Positions 1 to 8,318 of a stretch of 64,000 nucleotides of DNA are shown piece after piece. Below the pieces are notes generated by a model. The model was not told the DNA's origin and searched no databases. It was given only the letters and a program-made list of their open reading frames with translations. The DNA is from Williamsia serinedens (lineage in GTDB: Bacteria > Actinomycetota > Actinomycetes > Mycobacteriales > Mycobacteriaceae): assembly GCF_024171725.1 (NCBI RefSeq), contig NZ_JAMTCG010000002.1, forward strand, positions 682,001 to 746,000. The letters run 5' to 3'. A program made the translations under genes and the position numbers. Position 1 is the stretch's first letter, and each line of letters starts with the position of its first letter.

Positions 1-298
1 GCACGACGAACACGAACAGCGGCGCGACCCAGATGATCATCTGATCGCCCAGTTCGACGTGGTCGGCCAGGTCGGGGTTCAGCGGCATCCGTGACTTCTC
101 CAGCGACTCACCGGCGCTGGTGGTCAGCGGGGTCATCACCACGGCGACCAGTCCGACGATCGGCGCGATGACCCCGATCCGGCGGCGTGCCGCGGGCCAG
201 AGGACCGCGACGATCCCCAGGAGTGCGGCGAGCGGGATCGCGACCACGGTGAGATGCACGAAGAGGGGGTGCGCGGGGATGCCTCCGATGGTGTCCAC
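1..298 (-). CDS. DUF2231-type membrane protein (3' part missing)
   Basis: The minus-strand reading begins at a GTG (298) and runs off the left edge, so about 99 residues are visible. The N-terminus has the GIPAHPLFVHLTVV pattern typical of DUF2231 proteins, in which a Pro-Ala-His-Pro motif leads into the first membrane helix. Hydrophobic stretches lie at about residues 13-33, 40-58 and from 86 on. These are small integral membrane proteins of unknown role, sometimes linked to haem or redox functions. It is divergent from the DoxX-like gene at 422, with about 120 bases between them. The start codon is not strongly supported, because no clear ribosome site is visible. Confidence 0.6.
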   Translation of the reverse strand, partial: MDTIGGIPAHPLFVHLTVVAIPLAALLGIVAVLWPAARRRIGVIAPIVGLVAVVMTPLTTSAGESLEKSRMPLNPDLADHVELGDQMIIWVAPLFVFVV

Positions 299-421
299 GG
301 CACCGATCGTAGGGGCGGACAGCACGCGTGCGGGTGTTTCCTGCGATCGCCGCGATGACTTCTGCGGCCCGGCGGGGTCTGCCCCGATGTCACCTCCATC
401 ACCGAGCCCCAGGGAGTCACG

Positions 422-871
422 ATGACCGAGAACCTGTCCACCGCCACGTCCGCCGCGGCACCCGCCACGTCGACCCCCGCGCGCCGGCCCCGTACCTGGA
501 TCGTCGGCACCGCGCTGACCGTCCTGATCGCTGCGTTCCTGGTGTTCGACGTGCTGGGCAAGCTGTTCCAGCCCGAGTCCGTCGTCGAGGGGACCACCGC
601 GCTCGGCTTCACCACCGACCAGGCGACCGTCATGGGCATCGTGCTGGGGCTGTGCACGATCGTGTGGCTGATCCCGCGGACAACCGTCCTGGGAGCCGTC
701 GGGATCACGGCGTACCTGGGAGGCGCGGTGTGTGCCAACTGGAACGCCGACAAGCCGCTGGTGAGCACGACCCTGTTCGCCGTCTACCTCGGGGTGCTGC
801 TGTGGGTCGCGATGCTGCTGCGTCGGCCGGCGCTCCTCGCCGTGCTCGGAGTGGGCCGCGGCGCGCGCTGA
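422..871 (+). CDS. DoxX-like membrane protein
   Basis: This 149-residue protein has a Thr/Ala-rich N-terminal tail, then four hydrophobic segments at about residues 25-45, 72-92, 95-112 and 119-137, a size and topology matching DoxX-like (DoxX_2) proteins. Near the end of helix 1 is a VFDVLGKLFQPE segment, typical of the family, which is usually annotated as a small quinone- or redox-associated membrane protein of unclear function. An AGGGAG ribosome site lies just upstream of the ATG. It converges on the crotonase gene, with seven bases between the stop codons. Confidence 0.65.
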   Translation: MTENLSTATSAAAPATSTPARRPRTWIVGTALTVLIAAFLVFDVLGKLFQPESVVEGTTALGFTTDQATVMGIVLGLCTIVWLIPRTTVLGAVGITAYLGGAVCANWNADKPLVSTTLFAVYLGVLLWVAMLLRRPALLAVLGVGRGAR

Positions 872-878
872 TCCGGGA

Positions 879-1754
879 TCAGAGGTCGCGCAACGCCTCC
901 GGCAGGTCCTCCGGGACGCGGGACGAGAACTCGGCTGCCCGCTTCCCCAGGAACGCGGCCACGCCCTCCTTGCCGTCGGCGACGCTGGTGTAGAACATCG
1001 CCAGCGAGTCGACCTTGTGGGCCTCCACCGGGGACCGCGCAGCGCTGTTGCGGTACATCATCTGCCGGGTGAGCGCGGTCGCCACCCGCGACCGGCCGTC
1101 GGTAAAACGGTGGGCGAGGGCGAGCGCGGCGTCCATCAGCTCGTCCGGGGCGTGGACGCTGCGGACCAGGCCCATGTCCTTCGCGGTCGTCGCGTCGACG
1201 ATGTCGGCCGAGTAGACCAGCTCGAGGGCGTTCTGCATCCCGACGACACGGGGCAGGAACCATGACGACGCCGCCTCGGGAACGATGCCCAGCCGACCGA
1301 ACACGAACCCGATACGCGCCTTCTCCGACGCGAGACGGAAGTCCATCGGCAGGGTCATCGTCGCGCCGATGCCGACCGCCGCACCGTTGATGGCCGCGAT
1401 CACCGGCTTGGTGCAGCGGTAGATCGCGAGGGACACGCGCCCGCCGGTGTCCCGGACGCCGCTGATGATCGCGGGGTCGTCGAAGTGGTCGTCCAGGTCC
1501 TGCATCGTCGGCCGCAATGTCTCGTCGAGCCCGAACACGTTGCCGTCGCTGCTGAGGTCCATCCCGGCGCAGAAGGCCTTGCCGGCGCCGGTCACGACGA
1601 CCGCACCGACCGCAGGGTCGGCCGACACCTCGTCGAACGCCGCCTCCAGGTCGTTCGCCATCTGCACGGTGAACGCGTTGAGGTTCTCGGGCCGGTCGAG
1701 GGTGAGGACGGCGATCCCGTCGGTCACGTCGTAGCGGACGGTCTCACGCTGCAT
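879..1754 (-). CDS. Enoyl-CoA hydratase/isomerase family protein (crotonase)
   Basis: This 291-residue crotonase-fold protein fits the family's usual length. The first oxyanion-hole motif FCAGMDL is at residues 61-67 and the second, NGAAVGIGATM, at about 123-133. A Glu at 160 (in GIVPEAASS) matches the second catalytic Glu of enoyl-CoA hydratases. The position of the first catalytic Glu is occupied by Ala (GIGATM), so hydration may not be the reaction and an isomerase or other acyl-CoA reaction is possible. The ATG at 1754 has a GGGAG ribosome site. It probably acts in cytosolic fatty-acid or side-chain degradation; the neighbours do not identify the substrate. Confidence 0.85.
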   Translation of the reverse strand: MQRETVRYDVTDGIAVLTLDRPENLNAFTVQMANDLEAAFDEVSADPAVGAVVVTGAGKAFCAGMDLSSDGNVFGLDETLRPTMQDLDDHFDDPAIISGVRDTGGRVSLAIYRCTKPVIAAINGAAVGIGATMTLPMDFRLASEKARIGFVFGRLGIVPEAASSWFLPRVVGMQNALELVYSADIVDATTAKDMGLVRSVHAPDELMDAALALAHRFTDGRSRVATALTRQMMYRNSAARSPVEAHKVDSLAMFYTSVADGKEGVAAFLGKRAAEFSSRVPEDLPEALRDL

Positions 1755-1900
1755 GGGGACTCCCGGAGGTCACGCGCGGCGGCGCTCTGCCGCCTGTCGG
1801 AGATCACGGTCCCATACGGCAGGAGCGGGCCGAGCCCCGGATTCGACAACTTCTCCAGGGGCGGTTTGCCTCCCTGATCGGGCCGGGTATCGCGGTCGGC

Positions 1901-3052
1901 ATGAAAGCGATGACATACCGAGGTCCCTACAAAGTCCGCGTCGAGGACAAGCCGATGCCGACGATCGAGCATCCCAACGACGCGATAGTCCGGGTGCAGC
2001 TCGCCGCGATCTGCGGGTCCGATCTGCACCTCTACCACGGGCTCATGCCCGACACCCGGGTCGGCCACACGTTCGGGCACGAGTTCATCGGTGTGGTCGA
2101 CCAGGTCGGGTCGTCGGTGCAGAACCTGTCGGTCGGTGACCGGGTCATGGTGCCGTTCAACATCTACTGCGGGTCGTGCTGGTTCTGCTCACGCGGTCTG
2201 TACTCCAACTGCCACAACGTGAACCCGAACGCGACCGCAGTCGGCGGCATCTACGGCTACTCGCACACCTGCGGTGGCTACGACGGTGGGCAGTCGGAGT
2301 ACGTGCGGGTGCCGTTCGCCGACGTCGGACCGTCGATCATCCCCGACTGGATGGACGACACCGACGCGTTGCTGTGCACCGACGCGTTGTCCACCGGGTA
2401 CTTCGGTGCGCAGTTGGGCGACATCGTGGAGGGCGACACCGTCATCGTCTTCGGCGCCGGTCCGGTGGGGCTATTCGCCGCGCGGTCGGCGTGGCTGATG
2501 GGCGCGGGTCGCGTGATCGTGGTCGACCACCTCGAACACCGCCTCGAGAAGGCGCGCACGTTCGCGCACGCCGAGACGGTGAACTTCGGCGAGGTCGACG
2601 ACATCGTCGTGGAGATGAAGAAGACCACGGACTTCCTCGGCGCCGACGTGGCCATCGACGCCGTGGGGGCGGAGGCCGACGGCAACCTCGTCCAGCACGT
2701 GTCGTCGGCGAAGCTGAAGTTGCAGGGCGGGTCTCCGATCGCCCTCAACTGGGCCATCGACTCGGTCCGCAAGGGCGGGACGATCGGCGTGGTGGGCGCC
2801 TACGGCCCTGTCTTCAGTGCCGTCAAGTACGGCGACGCCATGAACAAGGGGCTGACGCTCAACGCGAACCAGGCTCCGGTGAAATGTCAATGGCCGCGGT
2901 TGTTCTCGCACATCCACGACGGGTACTTCAAGCCCAGTGACATCGTCACGCACCGGATCCCGTTGGAGCACATCGCCGAGGGATATCACATGTTCTCGTC
3001 GAAGCTCGACGACATCATCAAGCCCGTGGTCACCGTGGGAGACGGGTCATGA
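1901..3052 (+). CDS. Zinc-dependent alcohol/formaldehyde dehydrogenase (MDR superfamily)
   Basis: This 383-residue medium-chain dehydrogenase has catalytic zinc ligands Cys38 and His60-Glu61 and a structural zinc lobe with Cys90, 93, 96 and 104. The Rossmann motif GAGPVG lies at 185-190, followed by an acidic Asp at about 209 that favours NAD. Length and the insertion after the structural zinc resemble the glutathione-independent formaldehyde dehydrogenase-like branch. The substrate cannot be read from sequence. The stop overlaps the next ATG by four bases, so it is co-transcribed with the frameshifted gene that follows. Confidence 0.85.
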   Translation: MKAMTYRGPYKVRVEDKPMPTIEHPNDAIVRVQLAAICGSDLHLYHGLMPDTRVGHTFGHEFIGVVDQVGSSVQNLSVGDRVMVPFNIYCGSCWFCSRGLYSNCHNVNPNATAVGGIYGYSHTCGGYDGGQSEYVRVPFADVGPSIIPDWMDDTDALLCTDALSTGYFGAQLGDIVEGDTVIVFGAGPVGLFAARSAWLMGAGRVIVVDHLEHRLEKARTFAHAETVNFGEVDDIVVEMKKTTDFLGADVAIDAVGAEADGNLVQHVSSAKLKLQGGSPIALNWAIDSVRKGGTIGVVGAYGPVFSAVKYGDAMNKGLTLNANQAPVKCQWPRLFSHIHDGYFKPSDIVTHRIPLEHIAEGYHMFSSKLDDIIKPVVTVGDGS

Positions 3053-3662
3053 CCACACAGACGTCAGGAGATGCCGTGACCGACCACCTTCCCGCCTACA
3101 CCCCCGACCGGCCGTCGGCCCCGTCCGCCGACGAACTGCGGGCGCGGATCCCGGGATGGGGTGCCGATCTCGACCCGAAGGACCGGCCTTCGGTACCGAA
3201 GCTGCAGCAGCTCGACACCGGTGCGCACTGGCGGTTCCCCGAGCGTCAACCCGAACACGGGTATCGCGAGCGGTCCATCGAACACCGTTTCCTGACACCC
3301 GTTTTTGGCACCGCGCAGCCCCTCGAGGGGCTGCCGGGACGGTTGCGCCGCGTCGCTTACGACCGCTTCAGCGAGGGTCGTGCGGCGCACTGGCTGATCC
3401 TGCTCTACACCGATCGCCTGGACGCCCTGATCCATCACGTGCGTCGTTGGGCACCACCCGCCCCGACAACCCGATCACGGAGACCGGCATCCGTGCAGAA
3501 CTGTCCCACGGAGGATGGCGGTCGCGTGTCGGGCGCAAGCGGGTCGACCTCAACCACACCTGGATCGATCCGATCATCGTGGCCGGGCCGTGGGTCGTGA
3601 CGGGTGCGGCGGCGGTGCGGCTGTTCGTGGCCCTCACCGGGGGCCGACGCCGCCGGCGGTGA
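3049..3662 (+). pseudogene. Conserved ADH-linked hypothetical gene, frameshifted
   Basis: The gene opens with an ATG overlapping the dehydrogenase stop. It reads well for about 132 residues (to HHVR near 3444), then that frame decays into Pro/Arg/Thr-rich junk. Good coding sequence resumes in the next frame as SLGTTRPDNPITETG and continues to a stop at 3662, ending in a hydrophobic segment (IIVAGPWVVTGAAAVRLFVAL-like) that could be a membrane anchor. Restoring one base at about 3444 would give a single protein of roughly 203 residues. Either the gene is broken or the assembly has a one-base error. The function is not recognised; the overlap ties it to the upstream dehydrogenase. Confidence 0.6.
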
Positions 3663-4064
3663 TCAGGCGCGGTCGCGCGCGAGTCGTTCGATGCGCGGGA
3701 GTGCCAGCGCCATCACAGTCAGGTAGGCCGGCGCCCACACGGGGACCCCGAAGCTGACGACGCACCCGTCGGAGGTCGGTATGACCTCGTGCCGGGTCGC
3801 CGGCACCCCGAGGACCTTCCACGCCCACGCGCGACCGTCGTCGAACTCGGTGATCTCGAACGGGATCGGGACGCCGATCGGTGTGACGACACGCCCGCGG
3901 GACCCGAGCTGCAGTGGCCCGGGACCGTCCAGGTGCGCGCCCGTCACCGACGGACCCCACACCGGCCACGCGTCGAGGTCGGTGATGACGTCCCAGGCCG
4001 CGGCGGCAGGGACGGGCATCGCGCGGTCGACGGTCGGCATCCGATGGCGGAGTCCCAGGCGCAT
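3663..4064 (-). CDS. SRPBCC-fold protein (polyketide cyclase/dehydrase type)
   Basis: This 133-residue protein starts with a pattern common to START/SRPBCC proteins: an N-terminal strand, then AAAWDVITDLDAWPVWGPSV, where the Trp-Asp-Val-Ile and Trp-Pro pairs mark the first helices. The later segment, with FEITEFDDGRAWAWKVLG and a C-terminal helix, completes the fold. Such proteins bind hydrophobic ligands in a helix-grip cavity; the ligand is unknown. Its stop directly abuts the stop of the convergent gene on the plus strand. The start at 4064 is supported by a TAAAGT -10 hexamer six bases upstream. Confidence 0.7.
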   Translation of the reverse strand: MRLGLRHRMPTVDRAMPVPAAAAWDVITDLDAWPVWGPSVTGAHLDGPGPLQLGSRGRVVTPIGVPIPFEITEFDDGRAWAWKVLGVPATRHEVIPTSDGCVVSFGVPVWAPAYLTVMALALPRIERLARDRA

Positions 4065-4070
4065 GCCCCG

Positions 4071-4076
4071 ACTTTA
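4071..4076 (-). promoter_or_regulatory. -10 hexamer (TAAAGT) for leaderless SRPBCC gene
   Basis: On the minus strand TAAAGT is followed by six bases and then the ATG at 4064, the spacing expected if transcription begins at the start codon. No -35 box is obvious. Confidence 0.5.
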
Positions 4077-4084
4077 CGGATCCC

Positions 4085-5791
4085 CTAGGCCAGCACGGCT
4101 CCCTGCGACGCCGACCCGACGAGCTTGGTGTACTTCGCCAGCACGCCCCGGGTGTAGCGCGGGGGCAACGGAGCCCAGCCGTCGCGCCGGGACTCCAGTT
4201 CGGCCTCGTCCACGAGGAGGTCGAGAGTCCCCTTCCCGACGTCGAGCCGGATCCTGTCGCCGTCGCGGACGAACGCGACCGGCCCGCCGTCGACGGCCTC
4301 GGGTGCGACGTGGCCGACGCACAGACCGGTGGTGCCGCCCGAGAACCGGCCGTCGGTGAGCAACAGGACGTCCTTGCCCAGGCCGGCACCCTTGATCGCT
4401 CCGGTGATGGCGAGCATCTCGCGCATGCCCGGGCCACCCTTGGGTCCCTCGTAGCGGATGACGACCACGTCGCCGGCCGTGATGGTGCCGTCCTCCAGGG
4501 CGTCCATCGCGGCGCGCTCGCGCTCGAAGACCCGCGCGGTCCCCTCGAAGACGTCGGAGTCGAAACCGGCCGACTTCACCACCGCGCCACCCGGGGCGAG
4601 GGATCCCTTGAGGATGGTGATGCCGCCCGTCGGGTGGATCGGCTCGGCCATCGCGCGCAGGACCTTGCCGTCGGGATCGGGCGGGGCGATGTGGGCGAGG
4701 TTCTCGGCCAGGGTCTTCCCGGTGACGGTGAGGCAGTCGCCGTGCACGAGGCCCGCGTCCAGCAGCGCCTTCATGACGACCGGGACGCCGCCGATCTGGT
4801 CGACGTCGGTCATGACGTGCTTGCCGAACGGCTTGACGTCGGCGAGGTGCGGGACGCGCGAGCCGATGCGCGTGAAGTCGTCGAGGGTCAGTTCGACCTC
4901 GGCCTCGTTGGCGATCGCGAGCAGGTGCAGCACGGCGTTGGTGGACCCACCGAACGCCATCACGACGGCGATCGCGTTCTCGAACGCCTCGCGGGTCAGG
5001 ATGTCGCGGGCGGTGATCCCGCGGCGCAGCAGTTCGACGACGGCCTCACCGCTGGCGTGCGCGAACTGGTCGCGACGACGGTCGGGTGCGGGCGGGGACG
5101 CACTGCCGGGCAACGACATCCCCAGGGCCTCGGCGGCGCTGGCCATCGTGTTCGCGGTGTACATGCCGCCACATGCGCCCTCGCCCGGGCAGATGGCGCG
5201 CTCGATGGTGTCGACGTCCTCGCGGGACATCAGCCCGCGCGAGCACGCGCCGACGGCCTCGAACGCGTCGATGATCGTGACCTGGTGCTCGCTGCCGTCG
5301 GAGAGCGTCGCGAAGCCGGGGAGGGTGGACCCGGCGTATAGGAACACGCTCGCGAGGTCGAGACGGGCTGCGGCCATGAGCATCCCGGGCAGCGACTTGT
5401 CGCACCCGGCGAGCAGGACCGACCCGTCGAGGCGCTCGGCGCTCATGACCGTCTCGACGCTGTCGGCGATGACCTCGCGGGAGACCAGCGAGAAGTGCAT
5501 GCCCTCGTGGCCCATCGAGATGCCGTCGGAGACGGAGATGGTGCCGAACTCCAGGGGGAAGCCCCCGGCCGCGCTGACACCACCCTTCACCGCCTTCGCC
5601 AGGCGCTCCAACGACAGGTTGCACGGCGTGATCTCGTTCCACGACGAGGCGACACCGATCTGCGACTTGCTCCAGTCCTCGTCGCCCATGCCGACCGCGC
5701 GGAGCATGCCGCGTGCGGCGGTCTTCTCCAGGCCGTCGGTGACGTCCCGGCTGCGCGGCTTCACGTCGGGTGAGGGGTTCTCGGTCGACAT
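4085..5791 (-). CDS. ilvD: Dihydroxy-acid dehydratase
   Basis: IlvD dehydrates 2,3-dihydroxy-isovalerate and 2,3-dihydroxy-3-methylvalerate in valine and isoleucine synthesis. The 568-residue length fits the family. The three Fe-S cluster cysteines are visible at Cys57 (EITPCN), Cys130 ([10 protein letters not shown]) and Cys207 ([12 protein letters not shown]); Asp131/Lys132 are the metal and carbamyl-lysine site. The C-terminal TDGRFSGGT motif carries the catalytic Ser. The cysteine spacing is that of [2Fe-2S] enzymes. It stands alone, with no other ilv gene in the window. The Pro/Arg-rich stretch at about 231-246 is slightly unusual within a conserved region. Confidence 0.95.
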   Translation of the reverse strand: MSTENPSPDVKPRSRDVTDGLEKTAARGMLRAVGMGDEDWSKSQIGVASSWNEITPCNLSLERLAKAVKGGVSAAGGFPLEFGTISVSDGISMGHEGMHFSLVSREVIADSVETVMSAERLDGSVLLAGCDKSLPGMLMAAARLDLASVFLYAGSTLPGFATLSDGSEHQVTIIDAFEAVGACSRGLMSREDVDTIERAICPGEGACGGMYTANTMASAAEALGMSLPGSASPPAPDRRRDQFAHASGEAVVELLRRGITARDILTREAFENAIAVVMAFGGSTNAVLHLLAIANEAEVELTLDDFTRIGSRVPHLADVKPFGKHVMTDVDQIGGVPVVMKALLDAGLVHGDCLTVTGKTLAENLAHIAPPDPDGKVLRAMAEPIHPTGGITILKGSLAPGGAVVKSAGFDSDVFEGTARVFERERAAMDALEDGTITAGDVVVIRYEGPKGGPGMREMLAITGAIKGAGLGKDVLLLTDGRFSGGTTGLCVGHVAPEAVDGGPVAFVRDGDRIRLDVGKGTLDLLVDEAELESRRDGWAPLPPRYTRGVLAKYTKLVGSASQGAVLA

Positions 5792-5852
5792 GGCGTCTCC
5801 TGACTGGAAGGGGTGGATCGGTGTTCGGTGTCGAGCCTAGGACGGGCGCTGG

Positions 5853-7055
5853 TCAGCGCAGGACGCGCGTCAGGAACCGGTCGGCGTCGGGGAGCACCGC
5901 CGTGAGCACGCCGGGGTGGTCGGCGGCGGGATAGACGTGGAGTTCGAGGGGCTGGCGGGTGGCCGTCATCTGCGCCGCCAGCGACAGGGCCGACGGTGCG
6001 GGCACGTTCACGTCGGCGAGGCCCTGTCCGATGAAGACCGGCCGGGTGTAGCCCGAGGCCGGCGTTCCGAGGTACGTCCGGAACACGCTGTACACGTCCG
6101 GGATCGACGCGAGGGGTCGTCGGAAGACGGTGCGCAGGTCGAGTCCCTCGGTGAACGGGCGCATCTCCTTGCCGCAGGCCCCGTTCGCCCGGCCGACGAG
6201 CCGGCGACCGGTGGCGGTGAGGAGGTCGTCGACGCGCAGGTCCGGTCGCGCCGACCGCAGCCCGGCGAGGATGTAGAGCACGTAGGTGTTCAGCGTGCGC
6301 GGGAGGACGACCGGCGGGAACTGCGGTCCGAGACCCGGCAGCACCGACTCCAGGTTGGCGGGGACACCCGTCGCGAGGACGCCGCGGAAGTCGAGCCCCG
6401 ACCCGGCGGAGAAAGTGTGTGCGTAGCGAGCGGCGTTCAGGGCCGCCCCGGCTCCCTGGGAGTGTCCGACGGCGGCCCAGCGCCGCGACAGCGGCAGACC
6501 CGTGGCGGGAGCGGCGGCCACCGAGTCGACGATGGAGTGCGCCGCGGTGACGCCGTCGAGATAGTACAGCGGTCCCGGCGTCCCCATGCCGACGTAATCG
6601 GTCGCGACGATCGCGTGGCCCGTCCGCAGCCAGTGACCGAGGTAGGCGATGTCGTCGGCGGTCGGCTTCTGCGCCGACGGGGCACAGTCGTCGCCCATGC
6701 CGACCGTCCCGTGGGCCCAGGCGAGCACAGGCCACCCGCCAGGGGGTGGCGTCCCCTTCGGCAGCGTGATCGACCCGGTGCTCACCGCGGGGCGTCCCCG
6801 GCCGTCGACGGTCGAGTAGAGCACCCGGACCGCAGAACCCGCGTCGGGCAACCACAGACTGCGGTCGAGCGGCACCGAGCGGAGCAGTCTGCCCGGAGTG
6901 GTCGGGACCGGTCCCGCGTAGTCGCGGACGTCGAGACCCGACCACACGGGTGCCGGTTCCGGCGGCGGGAGCGGGACGGCCGCGGCGGGCGCGACGACGG
7001 CCATGGTCGCCGCGATCCCGAGGACCACGGCGGTCGACCGGCGCGCACGCCTCAT
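5853..7055 (-). CDS. Secreted alpha/beta hydrolase (secretory lipase family), copy 2
   Basis: This 400-residue protein has an N-terminal signal peptide (Arg-rich start, hydrophobic core, cleavage near Ala26). A SGLDVRDYAGPVPTTPG segment follows, shared with the upstream paralogue. The nucleophile is Ser199 in GHSQGAG; a His near the C-terminus (ADHPG) and an acidic residue in the QGLADVNVP segment complete a plausible triad. The family (secretory lipase/LIP) cleaves triacylglycerols or small esters outside the cell. The ATG at 7055 overlaps the upstream stop by four bases, so the two paralogues form one transcript. Longer readings from upstream ATGs run through the other gene's frame and are not credible. 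Confidence 0.8.
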   Translation of the reverse strand: MRRARRSTAVVLGIAATMAVVAPAAAVPLPPPEPAPVWSGLDVRDYAGPVPTTPGRLLRSVPLDRSLWLPDAGSAVRVLYSTVDGRGRPAVSTGSITLPKGTPPPGGWPVLAWAHGTVGMGDDCAPSAQKPTADDIAYLGHWLRTGHAIVATDYVGMGTPGPLYYLDGVTAAHSIVDSVAAAPATGLPLSRRWAAVGHSQGAGAALNAARYAHTFSAGSGLDFRGVLATGVPANLESVLPGLGPQFPPVVLPRTLNTYVLYILAGLRSARPDLRVDDLLTATGRRLVGRANGACGKEMRPFTEGLDLRTVFRRPLASIPDVYSVFRTYLGTPASGYTRPVFIGQGLADVNVPAPSALSLAAQMTATRQPLELHVYPAADHPGVLTAVLPDADRFLTRVLR

Positions 7056-8272
7056 CGTGCGGCCAGGACCCGTGCGACGAAGGGCGTCGAATCCCGTTGC
7101 GAGGCATACACCGTGCCGGAGTGATCGGTCGGGTAGACGTGCAATTCGAACGGTTGGCGGTTCTGGGTCAGCTGCGCGGCCAGGGACAGCGCGAACGGCG
7201 CCGGCACGTCGATGTCGGTGAGACCCTGCCCCAGGAAGATCGGACGGTCGTACCCGGAGGCCGGGATGCCGAGGAACGCGGCGAGCTGCGCGCGGGCGTT
7301 CGGGATCGACGAGATGGGCCTGGCGAAGAACGACCGCACGTCGACGCCGGTCAGTCGCTTCTCGAACTCCGGCAGGCACATCGTCTCGGCGAGGTCGGCC
7401 ACCGAGCGGCCGGACGGGGTGAGGAGTCCGTCGATCGGGAGATCCGGCCGCGCCTCGCGGACCGCCGCGATGATGTAGGCCAGGTACGTCGTGAGTCCGG
7501 CGGGCAGGCGCACCGGCGGGAACGTCGGGCCCCCGAGCGCGATGATCGACTCGATGTTCGCGGGTGTGCCCGTCGCGACGACGCCCCGGTAGTCGAGCCC
7601 GCGACCGCGGCTCAGCTCGGTCGCCCGGCGGGCCGCGTTCATCGCCGCGCCCGCGCCCTGCGACTGCCCGACGATCACCCAGCGCGGCGACGTCGACAGG
7701 TCCAGCTGCCGCAGCGCCGAGACCGAGTCGACCACCGAGCGGGCCTCGACGTCGGCGTTCAAATAGCTCATCAGGCCCGGCGTTCCCAGTCCGGTGTAGT
7801 CGGTGCCGACGACGGCGTAGCCCTGGTCCAGCCAGTGGGAGATGTAGTCGTCGTCGCGGGTGGACCGCTTCTGCGCCGACGGGGTGCAGTCGTCGCCGAG
7901 TCCGACGGTCCCGTGCGCCCACGCCACGACCGGCCAACCACCGGCGGGCGGTCGCGACCTCGGGAGGAAGACGGCAGCCGTGCTGACCGCGGGCTTCCCG
8001 TGCTGGTCCACCGAGGAGTAGAGGAATCGTCGCGCGTCACCGGCGCTGCGGACCCAGAGCGAGCGGTCGAGGGGGACCGAGCGGATCAGCGTCCCCGGTG
8101 TCGTCGGGACAGGTCCCGCATAGTCGCGGACGTCGAGGCCGGACCACACCGGCGCGGCGGTCGGGGGCGGCGAATCCGCACCGGCTGTGGCGGGAGTCAG
8201 GAGAGACGTACCGACTCCGACGGCCAGGACCAGGGTCACCAGGCGCGCCCGAACGCGCGGGGAAACGATCAC
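7052..8272 (-). CDS. Secreted alpha/beta hydrolase (secretory lipase family), copy 1
   Basis: This 406-residue paralogue of the following gene has a signal peptide through about Ala32 and the same mature N-terminus (VWSGLDVRDYAGPVPTTPG). Its nucleophile is Ser204 in GQSQGAG, with a C-terminal His in the YPTDHSG segment. Cysteines at about 129 and near 300 could form a disulfide, as in the second copy. The GTG start at 8272 sits six bases after a TAGAGT -10 hexamer. The pair is a tandem duplication: the two proteins align along their whole length but are clearly diverged, so the duplication is not recent. Confidence 0.8.
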   Translation of the reverse strand: MIVSPRVRARLVTLVLAVGVGTSLLTPATAGADSPPPTAAPVWSGLDVRDYAGPVPTTPGTLIRSVPLDRSLWVRSAGDARRFLYSSVDQHGKPAVSTAAVFLPRSRPPAGGWPVVAWAHGTVGLGDDCTPSAQKRSTRDDDYISHWLDQGYAVVGTDYTGLGTPGLMSYLNADVEARSVVDSVSALRQLDLSTSPRWVIVGQSQGAGAAMNAARRATELSRGRGLDYRGVVATGTPANIESIIALGGPTFPPVRLPAGLTTYLAYIIAAVREARPDLPIDGLLTPSGRSVADLAETMCLPEFEKRLTGVDVRSFFARPISSIPNARAQLAAFLGIPASGYDRPIFLGQGLTDIDVPAPFALSLAAQLTQNRQPFELHVYPTDHSGTVYASQRDSTPFVARVLAAR

Positions 8273-8278
8273 CCGCTG

Positions 8279-8284
8279 ACTCTA
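8279..8284 (-). promoter_or_regulatory. -10 hexamer (TAGAGT) for the lipase pair
   Basis: TAGAGT on the minus strand ends six bases before the GTG at 8272, consistent with leaderless transcription of both lipase genes. Confidence 0.5.
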
Positions 8285-8318
8285 GGCCGAGGTGGCCCGA
8301 CGCCGGTTCGGTGCCGCC

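Noticed and set aside
5853-7937. A 694-codon open frame through both lipase genes
   Set aside because: Its first half is the other frame of the upstream lipase, Arg/Gly-rich without motifs. The real gene starts at 7055 with a signal peptide.
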